A stretch of DNA of 35,756 bases from an uncultured Microscilla sp. (GCF_947493425.1 NZ_CANLRP010000087.1:1-35756), one strand, 5' to 3'; counted from the stretch's first letter, positions 9,301-16,233 are shown. The notes: generated by a model not told the origin, from the sequence alone. A program made the numbers and translations.

Positions 9301-9395
9301 TTATATTTGGGTTGTTGTTTGCCACGGTGCTTACCCTGGTTTTTGTGCCTGTAATGTATAGGGTATTGTTTAGGGTGAGTTATAAGGGGTTTTAA
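6318..9395 (+). CDS. RND family efflux permease
   Basis: At 1025 residues it has the full length of AcrB-type permeases: TM1 at about 12-30, a large periplasmic loop, TM2-6 at about 335-500, a second loop, and TM8-12 at about 860-1015. The GMLVDNAIVMSES segment in TM4 carries Asp402 and Asn403 where AcrB has Asp407/Asp408. TM10 has GIVINNAIVLLD, with Asn931/Asn932 in the region of AcrB Lys940. It is therefore not a classical AcrB proton relay, nor does it look like a CusA/CzcA metal permease. It would export lipophilic or amphiphilic substrates by proton antiport with the two upstream proteins. The pump order is outer-membrane protein, adaptor, permease. Confidence 0.93.
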   Translation: MNITELSIKNSRITIVILLVILLAGFSTFTKMPRAEDPGFIVRVASIVTVFPGASPERVEMLVSDKLEKVIQEIPELNFVESTSKPGVSIIKVNIKESEKKLRPIWDKLRRKVNKAVASGELPDNIRGPLVNDEYGDVFGIILGITGEGFDYAEMKKVADEVRDELLRLPNASKVEIFGAQEERIFVEYNNTRLAELGLSTYILQQNLASRNIIIPGGEITVNNERILLEPSGNFESIEDLRKTVITLPKTNEGIYLGDIAHVYRGYIDPARSKMKVNGTKGLALAVSLIEGGNIIDLGKDVAQTMTRLQQQYPHGIDFSTIAYQHTIVDNKVNDFVNNLLQSVAIVLAVMLLFLGFKTGFIVASLIPMTMMLSLLLMSFMGIGLDQVSLASLVIALGMLVDNAIVMSESIMVRMEQGEKPMDAALASAKELKVSLLTSSLTTSAAFLPIFLAKSNVGEFTSSLFKVVSIALLSSWVLAITMIPMLCVYFLKVKRKDPNSGQNTRFQQLYRRFLLFNLKRPALFIVSLTIVFLGSMATFKYVPKIFFPPSDRNLVTVQLEMPVGTAIDKTEAVVDRLEKYMKDSLRVNAQRKEGIVNWGAWIGEGAPKYALNYNPETRSSEVAYLLVNTTSGDNTREISDKIDAFCFAHFPDLKVKANPINMGPPVRDPVEVRISGKDPKKIFKIVDEVKAKIASVNGTRNISDNWGVRTKKLVVKVNQAKARMAGVTSQDIAISLQTELSGFNTSEFREGDQTIPITMRTVASDRQDLSKLGNLNVYAQRSGQTVPLKQVADLVLEWQPSKIIRRNRFKTVSVTAALEGGFTAKGIVSELVPWLKAQQKTWDLGYYFEIGGAPEKSDIANKSITEQLPIAGFIILILLVGQFNSIRKTAIILIAIPLGLVGVVLGLLGAGSYFGFMTLLGVISLAGIVINNAIVLLDRIQLEINELGKPPQEAIIAAAQQRFRPILLTTATTVLGLLPLWFGGGLMWEPMAIAIIFGLLFATVLTLVFVPVMYRVLFRVSYKGF

Positions 9396-9498
9396 GAGTC
9401 AATGGCTCTGACAAGGTTCTAGGTACGCCTTGTTCCATAAGCAACTACACTTTTATATCACGTTGATTTTCAATGATTTATAAAAGGCGTAGTTAAAA

Positions 9499-9526
9499 GT
9501 CGATGGTCGATAGTCAATAGTGGTTA
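9499..9526 (+). repeat. 7-bp unit array (GTCGATA type)
   Basis: Four units read GTCGATG, GTCGATA, GTCAATA and the degenerate GTGGTTA. An inverted degenerate edge (CTAGCGACTA at about 9674-9683) follows AAGGAGACAACATTG, a block that recurs near 12707 and 20361. This marks another member of the heptamer-edged family. Confidence 0.65.
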
Positions 9527-9552
9527 ATGATTGATTATTAAAAAAATAGGTG

Positions 9553-9633
9553 CGTGAGCCATCTGTGACAGGCTAATGCTTAAGCTTTGTTCATTAAAAA
9601 AAACAAACGCGTGAGCCATCTGCGACAGGCTAA
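9553..9633 (+). repeat. direct duplication, 24 bases
   Basis: The segment CGTGAGCCATCTGYGACAGG plus CTAA occurs at 9553-9576 and again at 9610-9633, with one mismatch and a 57 bp offset. It lies inside the heptamer-edged element and looks like an internal tandem duplication of its core. Confidence 0.75.
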
Positions 9634-9891
9634 AGCTAATGGCTAAAGGCTTTGTTAAGGAGACAACATTGAACTAGCGACTAAAAAACTAAAAGAAAGT
9701 ATAAACTGAAAATTTGGCATGGAGATGATTGACCGATAAAGGTGCTTGTTTTGGTGGGGTTGTTCTGATTACACTAATGAGGAACAATATGTATCGTACT
9801 CAATTTTGTACTATTTATGATTGAATCAAGCCAACCCCGAAAAATGCTTTAAAGGGAATGATTTGATATGTCAAAAAAACACGGCAAAATG

Positions 9892-9915
9892 CCTCTCAGT
9901 TTGAGAGGTTTTTTT
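9892..9915 (+). terminator. rho-independent terminator, plus strand
   Basis: The stem CCTCTCA/TGAGAGG has a 3-base loop and is followed by seven T. It lies about 500 bp downstream of the permease gene and is the only plus-strand terminator in the gap. It may serve the pump transcript or a small RNA from the gap. Confidence 0.75.
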
Positions 9916-9930
9916 GTTTTGGGGTAAAAA

Positions 9931-9960
9931 CAAAAACAGCCTGTCTCCAGGCTGCTTTTG
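9931..9960 (-). terminator. rho-independent terminator of katG
   Basis: Read on the minus strand, the stem CAGCCTG/CAGGCTG (9954-9948 and 9943-9937, loop GAGA) is followed by five T. It starts 40 bp after the katG stop. Confidence 0.8.
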
Positions 9961-9999
9961 TATAATGCTCATTGCTCTTAGCTTGGTGCTACTTACATG

Positions 10000-12198
10000 C
10001 TACGCCAAGTCAAAGCGGTCAAGATTCATCACCTTGTCCCAGGCAGCTACAAAGTCTTTGACAAAACGTTTTTCAGAATCACTGCAAGCATATACTTCAG
10101 CAATGGCGCGCAGCTCAGAGTTTGAACCAAAAATAAGGTCTACCCTGGTGCCTGTCCATTTTACTTCGCCAGTGGCACGGTCGCTTCCTTCAAACACGTC
10201 TTCTTTCTCTGAAGTTGCCTTCCAGGTAGTGCTCAGGTCAAGCAAGTTTACAAAGAAATCGTTGGTGAGTTTTTCGGGGCGTTTGGTAAATACGCCATGT
10301 TGCGCTTGTCCAGTGTTGGCATTGAGCACACGCATACCACCCACCAATACTGTCATTTCAGGGGCAGTCAAAGTCATCAGTTGCGCCTTGTCTACCAGCA
10401 TCTCTTCTGCCGATACATTATAACTTTCTTTTTGAAAGTTGCGGAAACCATCTGCTAAAGGTTCAAGTACAGCAAAAGACTCAACGTCGGTTTGTTCTTG
10501 CGAGGCATCGGTACGTCCTGGAGTAAAAGGTACATCAATGTTATGCCCAGCATCTTTGGCGGCTTGCTCAACAGCTGCGCACCCACCTAATACAATCAGG
10601 TCGGCAAGTGATACTTCTTTGCCAAAGTCTTTTTGAATGTTTTCCAGCTTAGTCAAAACAGTATCAAGCTCTGCTGGTTCATTGGCTTTCCAGTTTCTTT
10701 GGGGGCTTAGTCTTATCCGTGCTCCATTGGCTCCTCCTCGTTTGTCTGACCCACGGAAAGTAGCTGCTGAAGCCCAGGCTGCTTTTACCAGCTGGGGTAT
10801 TGACAAACCTGAAGCTAAAATTTTATCCTTCAAGGCAGCCACGTCTGACTCATTGATTAGTTCGTGGTTCGCCGCTGGAATCGGGTCTTGCCATAGCAAA
10901 TCTTCGGCAGGCACTTCTGGTCCAAGGTAACGCGACTTGGGACCCATGTCGCGGTGGGTAAGTTTGAACCAGGCGCGGGCAAAAGCGTCGGCAAACTGAT
11001 CAGGGTTTTCGTAGAAACGACGAGAGATTTTTTCGTACTCAGGATCCATCCTTAAGGCAAGGTCGGTAGTGAGCATAAAAGGGGCATGGCTTTTTGATGG
11101 GTCGTGGGCATCGGGCACCAAACCTGCTCCTGCATCACCTTTGGGTTTCCACTGTTTAGCTCCTGCGGGGCTTTTAGTAAGCTCCCACTCATAACCAAAT
11201 AAGTTCTCGAAAAAGTTATTACTCCATTGGGTGGGTGTAGTAGTCCAGGCTCCTTCCAGTCCACTCGTAATTGTGTCGCCACCTTTACCAGTGCCAAACG
11301 AATTAGCCCATCCCATGCTTTGCTCAGCAATGCCAGCGGCGGCAGGCTCTACCCCTACGTGTTCAGCGTCACCGGCACCGTGGGTTTTACCAAAAGTGTG
11401 TCCTCCGGCAATCAAAGCCACAGTTTCTTCATCGTTCATTGCCATACGTCCAAACGTTTCGCGGATGTCTTTGGCAGCCGCTATAGGGTCACCGCTGGCA
11501 TCGGGTCCTTCGGGATTTACGTAAATAAGCCCCATCTGTACTGCGGCAAGAGGGTTATCCAGTTCACGGTCACCTTCATAACGTTGTTCACCCAGCCATT
11601 CTTTTTCAGAGCCCCAGTATACGTCCTCTTCGGGCTCCCACATGTCTTCGCGTCCTCCGGCAAAACCAAAGGTCTCAAAACCCATAGACTCAAGGGCACA
11701 GTTTCCGGTAAGAATCATCAGATCTGCCCAGGAAAGTTTTTTACCATATTTTTGCTTGATCGGCCAAAGCAATAAACGGGCTTTATCCAGGTTGGCGTTA
11801 TCAGGCCAGCTATTGAGCGGAGCAAAGCGCTGCATGCCTGTTCCTCCTCCTCCGCGACCATCGGCAATACGGTAAGTACCTGCACTGTGCCAAGCCATCC
11901 GTATAAAAAACGGTCCATAGTGTCCATAATCAGCAGGCCACCAATCCTGAGAGTCAGTCATCAAATCTATGATGTCTTTTTTTACTGTGGCAAGGTCCAA
12001 GCTTTTAAATTCTTCAGCGTAGTTAAAGTCCTCATCCATAGGATTAGATAAAGAAGAATTCCTACGTAGCACACTTAAGTTTAGCAGATTAGGCCACCAG
12101 TCTTGGTTTCTTGTGCCCGCACCTGCGGCTTGATTGAGAGCACCATTGAAAAATGGGCATTTGGTTTCGTCGCCAGAAATAGTTCCGTTATTATTCAT
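10000..12198 (-). CDS. katG: catalase-peroxidase KatG
   Basis: This bifunctional haem enzyme removes hydrogen peroxide by catalase and peroxidase activity. The start at 12198 (MNNNGTISGD) gives 732 residues and places the key residues almost as in the E. coli enzyme; the frame extends 22 codons further upstream but those look non-coding. The distal site is Arg100-Trp103-His104 (RMAWHSAGTYR) and the proximal haem ligand is His267 (GGHTFGKTHG). The Trp103-Tyr226-Met252 set needed for the catalase-specific covalent adduct is present. A second, haem-less peroxidase-like domain fills the C-terminal half. There is no signal peptide, so it is cytoplasmic. It is monocistronic, with its own terminator and an OxyR-type box upstream. 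Confidence 0.97.
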   Translation of the reverse strand: MNNNGTISGDETKCPFFNGALNQAAGAGTRNQDWWPNLLNLSVLRRNSSLSNPMDEDFNYAEEFKSLDLATVKKDIIDLMTDSQDWWPADYGHYGPFFIRMAWHSAGTYRIADGRGGGGTGMQRFAPLNSWPDNANLDKARLLLWPIKQKYGKKLSWADLMILTGNCALESMGFETFGFAGGREDMWEPEEDVYWGSEKEWLGEQRYEGDRELDNPLAAVQMGLIYVNPEGPDASGDPIAAAKDIRETFGRMAMNDEETVALIAGGHTFGKTHGAGDAEHVGVEPAAAGIAEQSMGWANSFGTGKGGDTITSGLEGAWTTTPTQWSNNFFENLFGYEWELTKSPAGAKQWKPKGDAGAGLVPDAHDPSKSHAPFMLTTDLALRMDPEYEKISRRFYENPDQFADAFARAWFKLTHRDMGPKSRYLGPEVPAEDLLWQDPIPAANHELINESDVAALKDKILASGLSIPQLVKAAWASAATFRGSDKRGGANGARIRLSPQRNWKANEPAELDTVLTKLENIQKDFGKEVSLADLIVLGGCAAVEQAAKDAGHNIDVPFTPGRTDASQEQTDVESFAVLEPLADGFRNFQKESYNVSAEEMLVDKAQLMTLTAPEMTVLVGGMRVLNANTGQAQHGVFTKRPEKLTNDFFVNLLDLSTTWKATSEKEDVFEGSDRATGEVKWTGTRVDLIFGSNSELRAIAEVYACSDSEKRFVKDFVAAWDKVMNLDRFDLA

Positions 12199-12295
12199 AA
12201 TGCGATTGGTTTTGTTTTTTGATCTTGTTGGGAGTGAATTTAAGAAAATAAAGGAGGAATTCATGAAATTAGCTATCTATTTAAATTATTTTGCA

Positions 12296-12310
12296 ATAGA
12301 TAATATCTAT
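12296..12310. promoter_or_regulatory. OxyR-type binding site upstream of katG
   Basis: ATAGATAATATCTAT fits the OxyR half-operator pattern ATAGnTnnnAnCTAT at all ten defined positions and is a 7+7 bp palindrome. Its centre is about 105 bp upstream of the katG start codon. A TTG (minus strand, 12296-12294) and a weak -7 candidate TAATTTC (12271-12265) follow it, an arrangement suited to activation. A second good half-operator 7 bp away is not present. OxyR itself is not encoded in the window. Confidence 0.6.
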
Positions 12311-12340
12311 AAGTAGCACTAAAATCATTGATGAAAACGT

Positions 12341-12505
12341 TTAGTAAAGCGGAAAAAATAAGATGTGCCAATAAAACAAAATATTTGTTGAGTGGGCGAG
12401 TCAAAAAACCTTTGCATAGCCTAAGCTATGGAACTGTTTTTTGAGGAAGTCCACTCGGCAAAGGTACCGTTTTATGGCTCAGATTATTTTTGTAGGTTTA
12501 CTTAG
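12341..12505. repeat. 165 bp palindromic element, copy A
   Basis: The element starts TTAGTAAAGC and ends GTTTACTTAG, and folds on itself nearly end to end (AAAAAATAAGATGTGCC near the left pairs with GGCTCAGATTATTTTT near the right). The centre is the hairpin GCATAGCCTAAGCTATG. Copy B at 24338 is almost identical. It has no coding capacity. Confidence 0.85.
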
Positions 12506-12648
12506 GGTATATTTTGAGGAGAATGATGATTGGTTATCTAAAAAGGCTGTGAAAACAGCATCATTGAAGGGGGGAGAAAGTTAGCGCAGGCATACCAAGC
12601 CTTGAGGCTTGTATAGAAGAGGGAAAATACTTGCTTAAACAATGCTTT

Positions 12649-12812
12649 GTCCATAGTCCATCAGGCGATGGTCGATAGTGGCTGACGCATGTATAAAATC
12701 TCTACTAAGGAAACAGCATTGGGCTATCGACTAAAGTGCTCCACAACTTTCAGCAAACCAAGGCTCAAGAAAGCAGTATTGTGGCCACAATGGACTAGCG
12801 ACCATCGACTAA
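12649..12812. repeat. heptamer-edged modular element
   Basis: The left edge has GTCCATA, GTCCATC and, after a gap, GTCGATA (12671-12677). The right edge has the inverted set (TGGACTAGCGACCATCGAC, about 12791-12809). Between them are the blocks GCTGACGCATGTATAAAATC, AAGGAAACAGCATTG and AACTTTCAGCAAACCAAGGC. The first and third recur, the first inverted, at 20265-20375. Confidence 0.75.
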
Positions 12813-12883
12813 TAAATAAATCATCCCAACATTTGGAGTACAGCGTACATTGATACTATTTTGCCAGAAAAATAACCAACTTT

Positions 12884-13366
12884 ATGATGACAAAAGTACT
12901 ATTTGTATGCTTGGGCAATATATGCCGATCGCCAATGGCAGAAGGTGTTTTTATTGATCTGCTAAAACAACACAACCTCAGTGACCAAATTTATTGCGAG
13001 TCGGCAGGTACAGCGGCTTATCATACAGGTGAGTTGCCCGATTCGCGAATGCGTGACACTGCCCGCAAACATGGCATAGAACTTACCAGTAGGGCACGCC
13101 AGGTAGAAGCGCAAGACTTGCACGAGTTTGATTATGTGCTGGCAATGGACCAATCGAATTATAGAAATATTATGCAATTGACGCAAGAGCCCGAAAGCAT
13201 CAAGGCGAAGGTGATGCTCATGCGCGACTTTGACGAGCAAGAGAAGGGAGGAGAGGTGCCTGATCCTTATTATGGTGGACTCGATGGCTTTGAGAATGTA
13301 TACCAGATTTTGAAGCGGTCGAACGAAAAGTTTTTGGCGTCTATTCAGCAAAAAGTAGATGGTTAA
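12884..13366 (+). CDS. low-molecular-weight protein-tyrosine-phosphatase family protein
   Basis: The 160-residue protein carries the P-loop C-x5-R as VCLGNICRS (Cys9, Arg15) and the general acid Asp127 in VPDPYYGG, both hallmarks of the LMW-PTP family, and is a normal full length. Met2 is an equally possible start. Its last 8 bases overlap the next gene, a fructosamine kinase homologue, so the two are very probably translationally coupled. In that setting the likely substrate is a sugar phosphate attached to protein amines, or a free ribulosamine 5-phosphate, rather than phosphotyrosine. Human LMW-PTP-A is known to act on protein-bound ribulosamine 5-phosphate. The assignment by context is an inference. 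Confidence 0.93.
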   Translation: MMTKVLFVCLGNICRSPMAEGVFIDLLKQHNLSDQIYCESAGTAAYHTGELPDSRMRDTARKHGIELTSRARQVEAQDLHEFDYVLAMDQSNYRNIMQLTQEPESIKAKVMLMRDFDEQEKGGEVPDPYYGGLDGFENVYQILKRSNEKFLASIQQKVDG

Positions 13367-14225
13367 TCGTTCAACTACTTTTTTTGAACAAGCCCTTTTA
13401 AAGAGCCTGGGCAAGCCTGTCAAGGTAAACCGTTACCAGTCTTTGAGCGGGGGCAGCATCAATCAGGCGGTAGCATTGCACACAGTGGAAGGCAGTTTTT
13501 TTCTGAAATACAATGCCCAAGCCCCCGCCGATATGTTTGCCAAAGAAGCCCAAGGGCTGGAGCTTTTACGCCAAACCGGGGCACTTGCCTTACCAGAGGT
13601 GCTAGGAGTGGGGCAAGTTTTTTTATTGCTGGAACTGATGGATGCACATCAACGTATTCCTGACTTTTGGGCAGACTTTGGGCATTCACTGGCGGCGTTG
13701 CATCGGCACTCGGCACCACAATTTGGACTCAATCACGACAACTATATAGGCAAGTTGCCCCAGCCCAATACATTGACCAAAAATGGCATGGAGTTTTTTA
13801 TAGAGCATAGGCTCAGGCAACAAACCAAGCTGGCGTATGATACTGGACAAATCAACCAAGCATTGTGTAGTCAATTAGATACGCTTTATGCCAAACTACC
13901 CAAGTTATTGCCCCACGAGGCACCCGCCCTTTTGCACGGCGATTTGTGGTCGGGCAATGTGATGAACAATGCCGAAGGACTGGTGACTTTGATAGACCCT
14001 GCGGTGTATTACGGTTTGCGTGAAGCAGAGCTTGCTTTTACTGAGATGTTTGGGCGATTTGACTTAAGCTTTTATGAAGCATACCATCAGGCTTTTCCCT
14101 TGGAGCCTGGCTATAGCCAAAGGGTAGATTTGTATAATTTGTATCCTACATTGGTGCATGTCAACTTGTTCGGACAAGGCTATGTGGAGGCGTTAAAGTC
14201 GGTAGTGAGGCGGTTTGTGGGGTAG
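13359..14225 (+). CDS. fructosamine/ketosamine-3-kinase family protein
   Basis: The 288-residue length matches the FN3K family. It has the glycine-containing N-terminal strand motif SLSGGSINQA (about 28-37), the ATP-anchoring Lys50 in FFLKYNAQAPADMFAKEA, the catalytic loop HGDLWSGN (193-200, Asp195) and the metal-binding IDPAVYYGLREAELAF (Asp213). The family phosphorylates ketosamines, in bacteria mainly ribulosamines and erythrulosamines, on C3 so that the adduct leaves the protein. It starts inside the last codons of the phosphatase gene. Together they form a deglycation pair in which dephosphorylation of a 5-phosphate adduct would make the kinase substrate. No terminator is evident after it. 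Confidence 0.93.
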   Translation: MVNRSTTFFEQALLKSLGKPVKVNRYQSLSGGSINQAVALHTVEGSFFLKYNAQAPADMFAKEAQGLELLRQTGALALPEVLGVGQVFLLLELMDAHQRIPDFWADFGHSLAALHRHSAPQFGLNHDNYIGKLPQPNTLTKNGMEFFIEHRLRQQTKLAYDTGQINQALCSQLDTLYAKLPKLLPHEAPALLHGDLWSGNVMNNAEGLVTLIDPAVYYGLREAELAFTEMFGRFDLSFYEAYHQAFPLEPGYSQRVDLYNLYPTLVHVNLFGQGYVEALKSVVRRFVG

Positions 14226-14403
14226 CTTCTAAGCAGGGCCTTCTTATAAAAAATGAGGAATGGATTAACTACGAACCGACCGAAGGGAGCTCTGTGAAGC
14301 TAATTACAAATTGGTCAATTACAAATAAGGAATTGAGGCTGTAGTCAATACTTCGCAGTGATTTTAGTCAAAGTTGTTTGCGGGTGATTAGTTATTGATA
14401 AAT

Positions 14404-14460
14404 TTAAAAACTATTTAATTGGGTGTTTAGGCGTAAAACCGAAACACTTTTAAAAATAAA
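14404..14460 (+). repeat. shared intergenic cassette, part 1, copy 1
   Basis: TTAAAAACTATTTAATT followed by GTGTTTAGGCGTAAAA and AAAAATAAA is repeated at 17943-17999 with scattered differences. In this copy GTGTTT can pair with AAACAC; in the other copy AGGCGT pairs with ACGCCT. Both copies lie upstream of a part 2 segment and a protein gene. Confidence 0.75.
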
Positions 14461-14472
14461 TCGAGTACGCAA

Positions 14473-14641
14473 CCTTAGGAATTGTTCAAAAATAAATTTA
14501 CACTCTGAGGGGTGATTTTTCGCCTTGATACTTCGTTATTTTTATTGCCCGTAGCGCTGCTATGGGCGCAAAAAATAGCCTCGTCTCAAAACAAAACCTC
14601 TACCTCAAGAATGGTAATTTAATTTCTCACCATTCCTTAGG
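14473..14641. repeat. palindromic MITE-like element E1
   Basis: The left end CCTTAGGAATTGTTC, running into AAAAATAAATTTACACTC, is the inverse of the right end CACCATTCCTTAGG. The centre is the hairpin GCCCGTAGC/GCTATGGGC. The right end is shared with element E2, forming a 21-bp dyad at 14628-14648. Confidence 0.7.
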
Positions 14642-14836
14642 AATGGTGTAAAAATAAATTTCTATAGTAACGCTAAAATATTTTGTTGCTAGACGCGGCA
14701 CGGCAATATCCAGTGGATGTTGAGCGAGCTTGAGGGAAGGTTGGCTAATAGCAGCGCTATTCGGCTATTTTTTAACAAAGTATAGCCTCAAAAGATGAGA
14801 TTAAGAATGTAAATTTATTTTGGTACCATTCCTTAA
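14635..14836. repeat. palindromic MITE-like element E2
   Basis: The left end CCTTAGGAATGGTG, then AAAATAAATTT, pairs with the right end AAATTTATTTTGG, then TACCATTCCTTAA. The centre carries AATAGCAGCGCTATT. It has the same terminal sequence as E1 and a similar size (about 200 bp). It ends about 115 bp before the LRR start. Confidence 0.7.
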
Positions 14837-14862
14837 TATAAAATACTGGTTTATAGCATTTG

Positions 14863-14928
14863 CTTGCGACTTGTCGCACCGATATGCATCGGTATCCAAG
14901 GACTTGAAGCTTGCCCCTGTCAGGGCTA
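14863..14928 (+). repeat. shared intergenic cassette, part 2, copy 1
   Basis: The segment with CTTGTCGCACCGATATGCAT, CGGTATCCAAGGACTTGAA and CTTGCCCCT is repeated nearly perfectly at 18224-18286 and in part at 20238-20262. ACCGAT/ATCGGT forms a small hairpin. In both full copies it lies directly upstream of a gene start. Confidence 0.8.
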
Positions 14929-14951
14929 TGGACTATTGTTATAATAAGAGG

Positions 14952-16007
14952 ATGAATATGCAGGAAAATGAGCAGAAACTAGTAAAACTATTGCAAGACG
15001 ATGACAAGCAAAATGTGGCGTTAGCTTTTCAGCTATGTGTGGGGCTTAAGGGGCAATACAGCCCACAAGTACAACAAGCCCTGCATCAACACCCAATGTT
15101 ATGCATTAGGCATGACATAGAGCAAGCCCATACCCAAAGTATTACTCACCTGAGTGTATACCCCAACAATGTAGCATACCATATCAAAGACAGTCGGCTC
15201 AAGGTTATTGACTACCAATCTGTAGCAAGTTACCCTCATCAAGAGGGGCTTCCGCCCGAAATATGGCAAATGACTCAATTAACCGCACTTGACCTCAGTC
15301 ACAATGACTTACAGGTATTGCCCGAAGAAATCCTACAGCTCAAAAACTTACGTTTGTTGTGTCTGGAGAGCAACCCCAACTTAGACTTAAAAGATGCCTT
15401 TAGAAAAATAAAAAAAATGCAGTCATTGCGTAGCCTGGAGCTTTCACATATCAACTATAAAAACCTACCTATAGAGATACAACAACTCAGGCACATCAAA
15501 CAACTTGGCATTAACTTTAGTCATTTTATGGATGAAAAAGACACGCTCAAAAAAATAAGCCATCTTGCCAAACTCGAAAGTTTATACCTCCATTCCTGCT
15601 CGTTGTTCGATTTACCCAAAGAGATTAGCTTGCTCAAAAGTCTCCATACCTTGTCGCTCGAAAACAATGAACTTGACGAATTTCCGGCAGAACTTGCCCA
15701 ACTGCCCCAGCTAAAGAGGCTATCGCTCCGGGACAATCAACTCACCGAATTGCCTGATCATATTGGGGCACTCAAAAACCTGGAGATGTTATGTGTAGAA
15801 AACAATGCACTTGAGTACATTTCGGGGCAAATAGGGCAACTCACTCAACTAAAGGAAATTTATTTGGCGGGAAATCAACTCACAGAGCTGCCGTCAGAGA
15901 TAGCTCAACTTGAGCAATTGCAGGTAATAGATATTAATATAAACCCAGTGGCAGCGCAAAGATCAGATTGGGCGCATAAACACAAGGACACAAAAAAACT
16001 CCTGTAA
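14952..16007 (+). CDS. leucine-rich repeat protein
   Basis: The 351-residue protein has a helical N-terminal part (to about 95) and then about ten leucine-rich repeats of roughly 23 residues with the pattern LPxEIxxLxxLxxLxLxxNxL (for example LPEEILQLKNLRLLCLESN and LPSEIAQLEQLQ). This plant-like/Ras-group spacing is common in bacteroidotal LRR proteins. There is no signal peptide and no catalytic domain, so it probably mediates protein contacts in the cytoplasm. The start is set at 14952; the ATG at 14958 has AAGAGG six bases upstream and may be the true one. The upstream open frame to 14820 is repeat DNA. The terminator overlaps the stop codon. Confidence 0.85.
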   Translation: MNMQENEQKLVKLLQDDDKQNVALAFQLCVGLKGQYSPQVQQALHQHPMLCIRHDIEQAHTQSITHLSVYPNNVAYHIKDSRLKVIDYQSVASYPHQEGLPPEIWQMTQLTALDLSHNDLQVLPEEILQLKNLRLLCLESNPNLDLKDAFRKIKKMQSLRSLELSHINYKNLPIEIQQLRHIKQLGINFSHFMDEKDTLKKISHLAKLESLYLHSCSLFDLPKEISLLKSLHTLSLENNELDEFPAELAQLPQLKRLSLRDNQLTELPDHIGALKNLEMLCVENNALEYISGQIGQLTQLKEIYLAGNQLTELPSEIAQLEQLQVIDININPVAAQRSDWAHKHKDTKKLL

Positions 16008-16030
16008 TTTTGGCAATTACGGGAGTTTTT
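15996..16030. terminator. bidirectional terminator after the LRR gene
   Basis: The arm ACTCCTGTAATT pairs with AATTACGGGAGT (one mismatch) and is flanked by A-rich and T-rich runs. The LRR stop codon lies in the left arm. It can also stop transcripts from the convergent PUR-like gene. Confidence 0.8.
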
Positions 16031-16035
16031 TCTGT

Positions 16036-16200
16036 TAAGTGATCTGGAAAAAATAAGATGTGCCAATTTAAGAAAATATATTGTTCTCAGACGATTCAAA
16101 AAAAACGGTGCATAGCCAAAGCTATGAGGCTTTTTTTTTGAGAAGAATGAGGGCAATAGATACACTTTAATGGCTCAAATTATTTATGAAAGATCACTAA
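16036..16200. repeat. 165 bp palindromic element, copy C
   Basis: The ends TTAAGTGATCT and AGATCACTAA are inverted copies. GGAAAAAATAAGATGTGCCA near the left matches copies A and B exactly, and the centre GCATAGCCAAAGCTATG is the same hairpin type. The arms between are diverged from A and B. It lies between two convergent genes. Confidence 0.8.
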
Positions 16201-16233
16201 AGACTAAATGGATACCTACATATAGTAAATATG

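Larger units (their letters stand above)
9396..9999. other. intergenic region with heptamer element and duplicated segment
   Basis: This 604 bp gap lies between convergent genes. It holds a heptamer array (9499-9526), a 24-base direct duplication (9553 and 9610), an inverted pair GGGGTTG/CAACCCC (9756-9762 and 9832-9838), and two terminators. No convincing ORF was seen on either strand. Confidence 0.6.
12199..12883. other. intergenic region between katG and the phosphatase gene
   Basis: This 685 bp gap between divergent genes holds the katG control region (to about 12310), one 165 bp palindrome (12341-12505) and one heptamer-edged element (12649-12812). Nothing recognisable lies in 12506-12648. 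The last 70 bp before 12884 should carry the phosphatase promoter, but no clear match was seen. Confidence 0.6.
14226..14951. other. repeat-filled intergenic region before the LRR gene
   Basis: About 730 bp without a credible gene. From left to right: unassigned AT-rich DNA (14226-14403), the shared cassette part 1 (14404-14460), two abutting palindromic elements (14473-14836) and the shared cassette part 2 (14863-14928). The LRR frame is open back to 14820, but this extension runs through repeat DNA. Confidence 0.65.

Noticed and set aside
10000..12198. Long open frames on the plus strand opposite katG
   Set aside because: They are shadows of the GC-richer katG codons; katG itself is certain by its motifs.
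12199..12264. 22-codon N-terminal extension of KatG
   Set aside because: Starting at 12198 brings the catalytic residues close to E. coli numbering; the extension is low in coding character and lies in the leader.
9499..12812. CRISPR-like array from the short repeats
   Set aside because: Units are 7 bp and contiguous or irregular, with no 25-40 bp repeats or regular spacers, and no cas genes are present.
14820..14951. Upstream extension of the LRR frame
   Set aside because: The extra 44 codons run through the end of element E2 and cassette part 2, both repeated elsewhere outside coding context.
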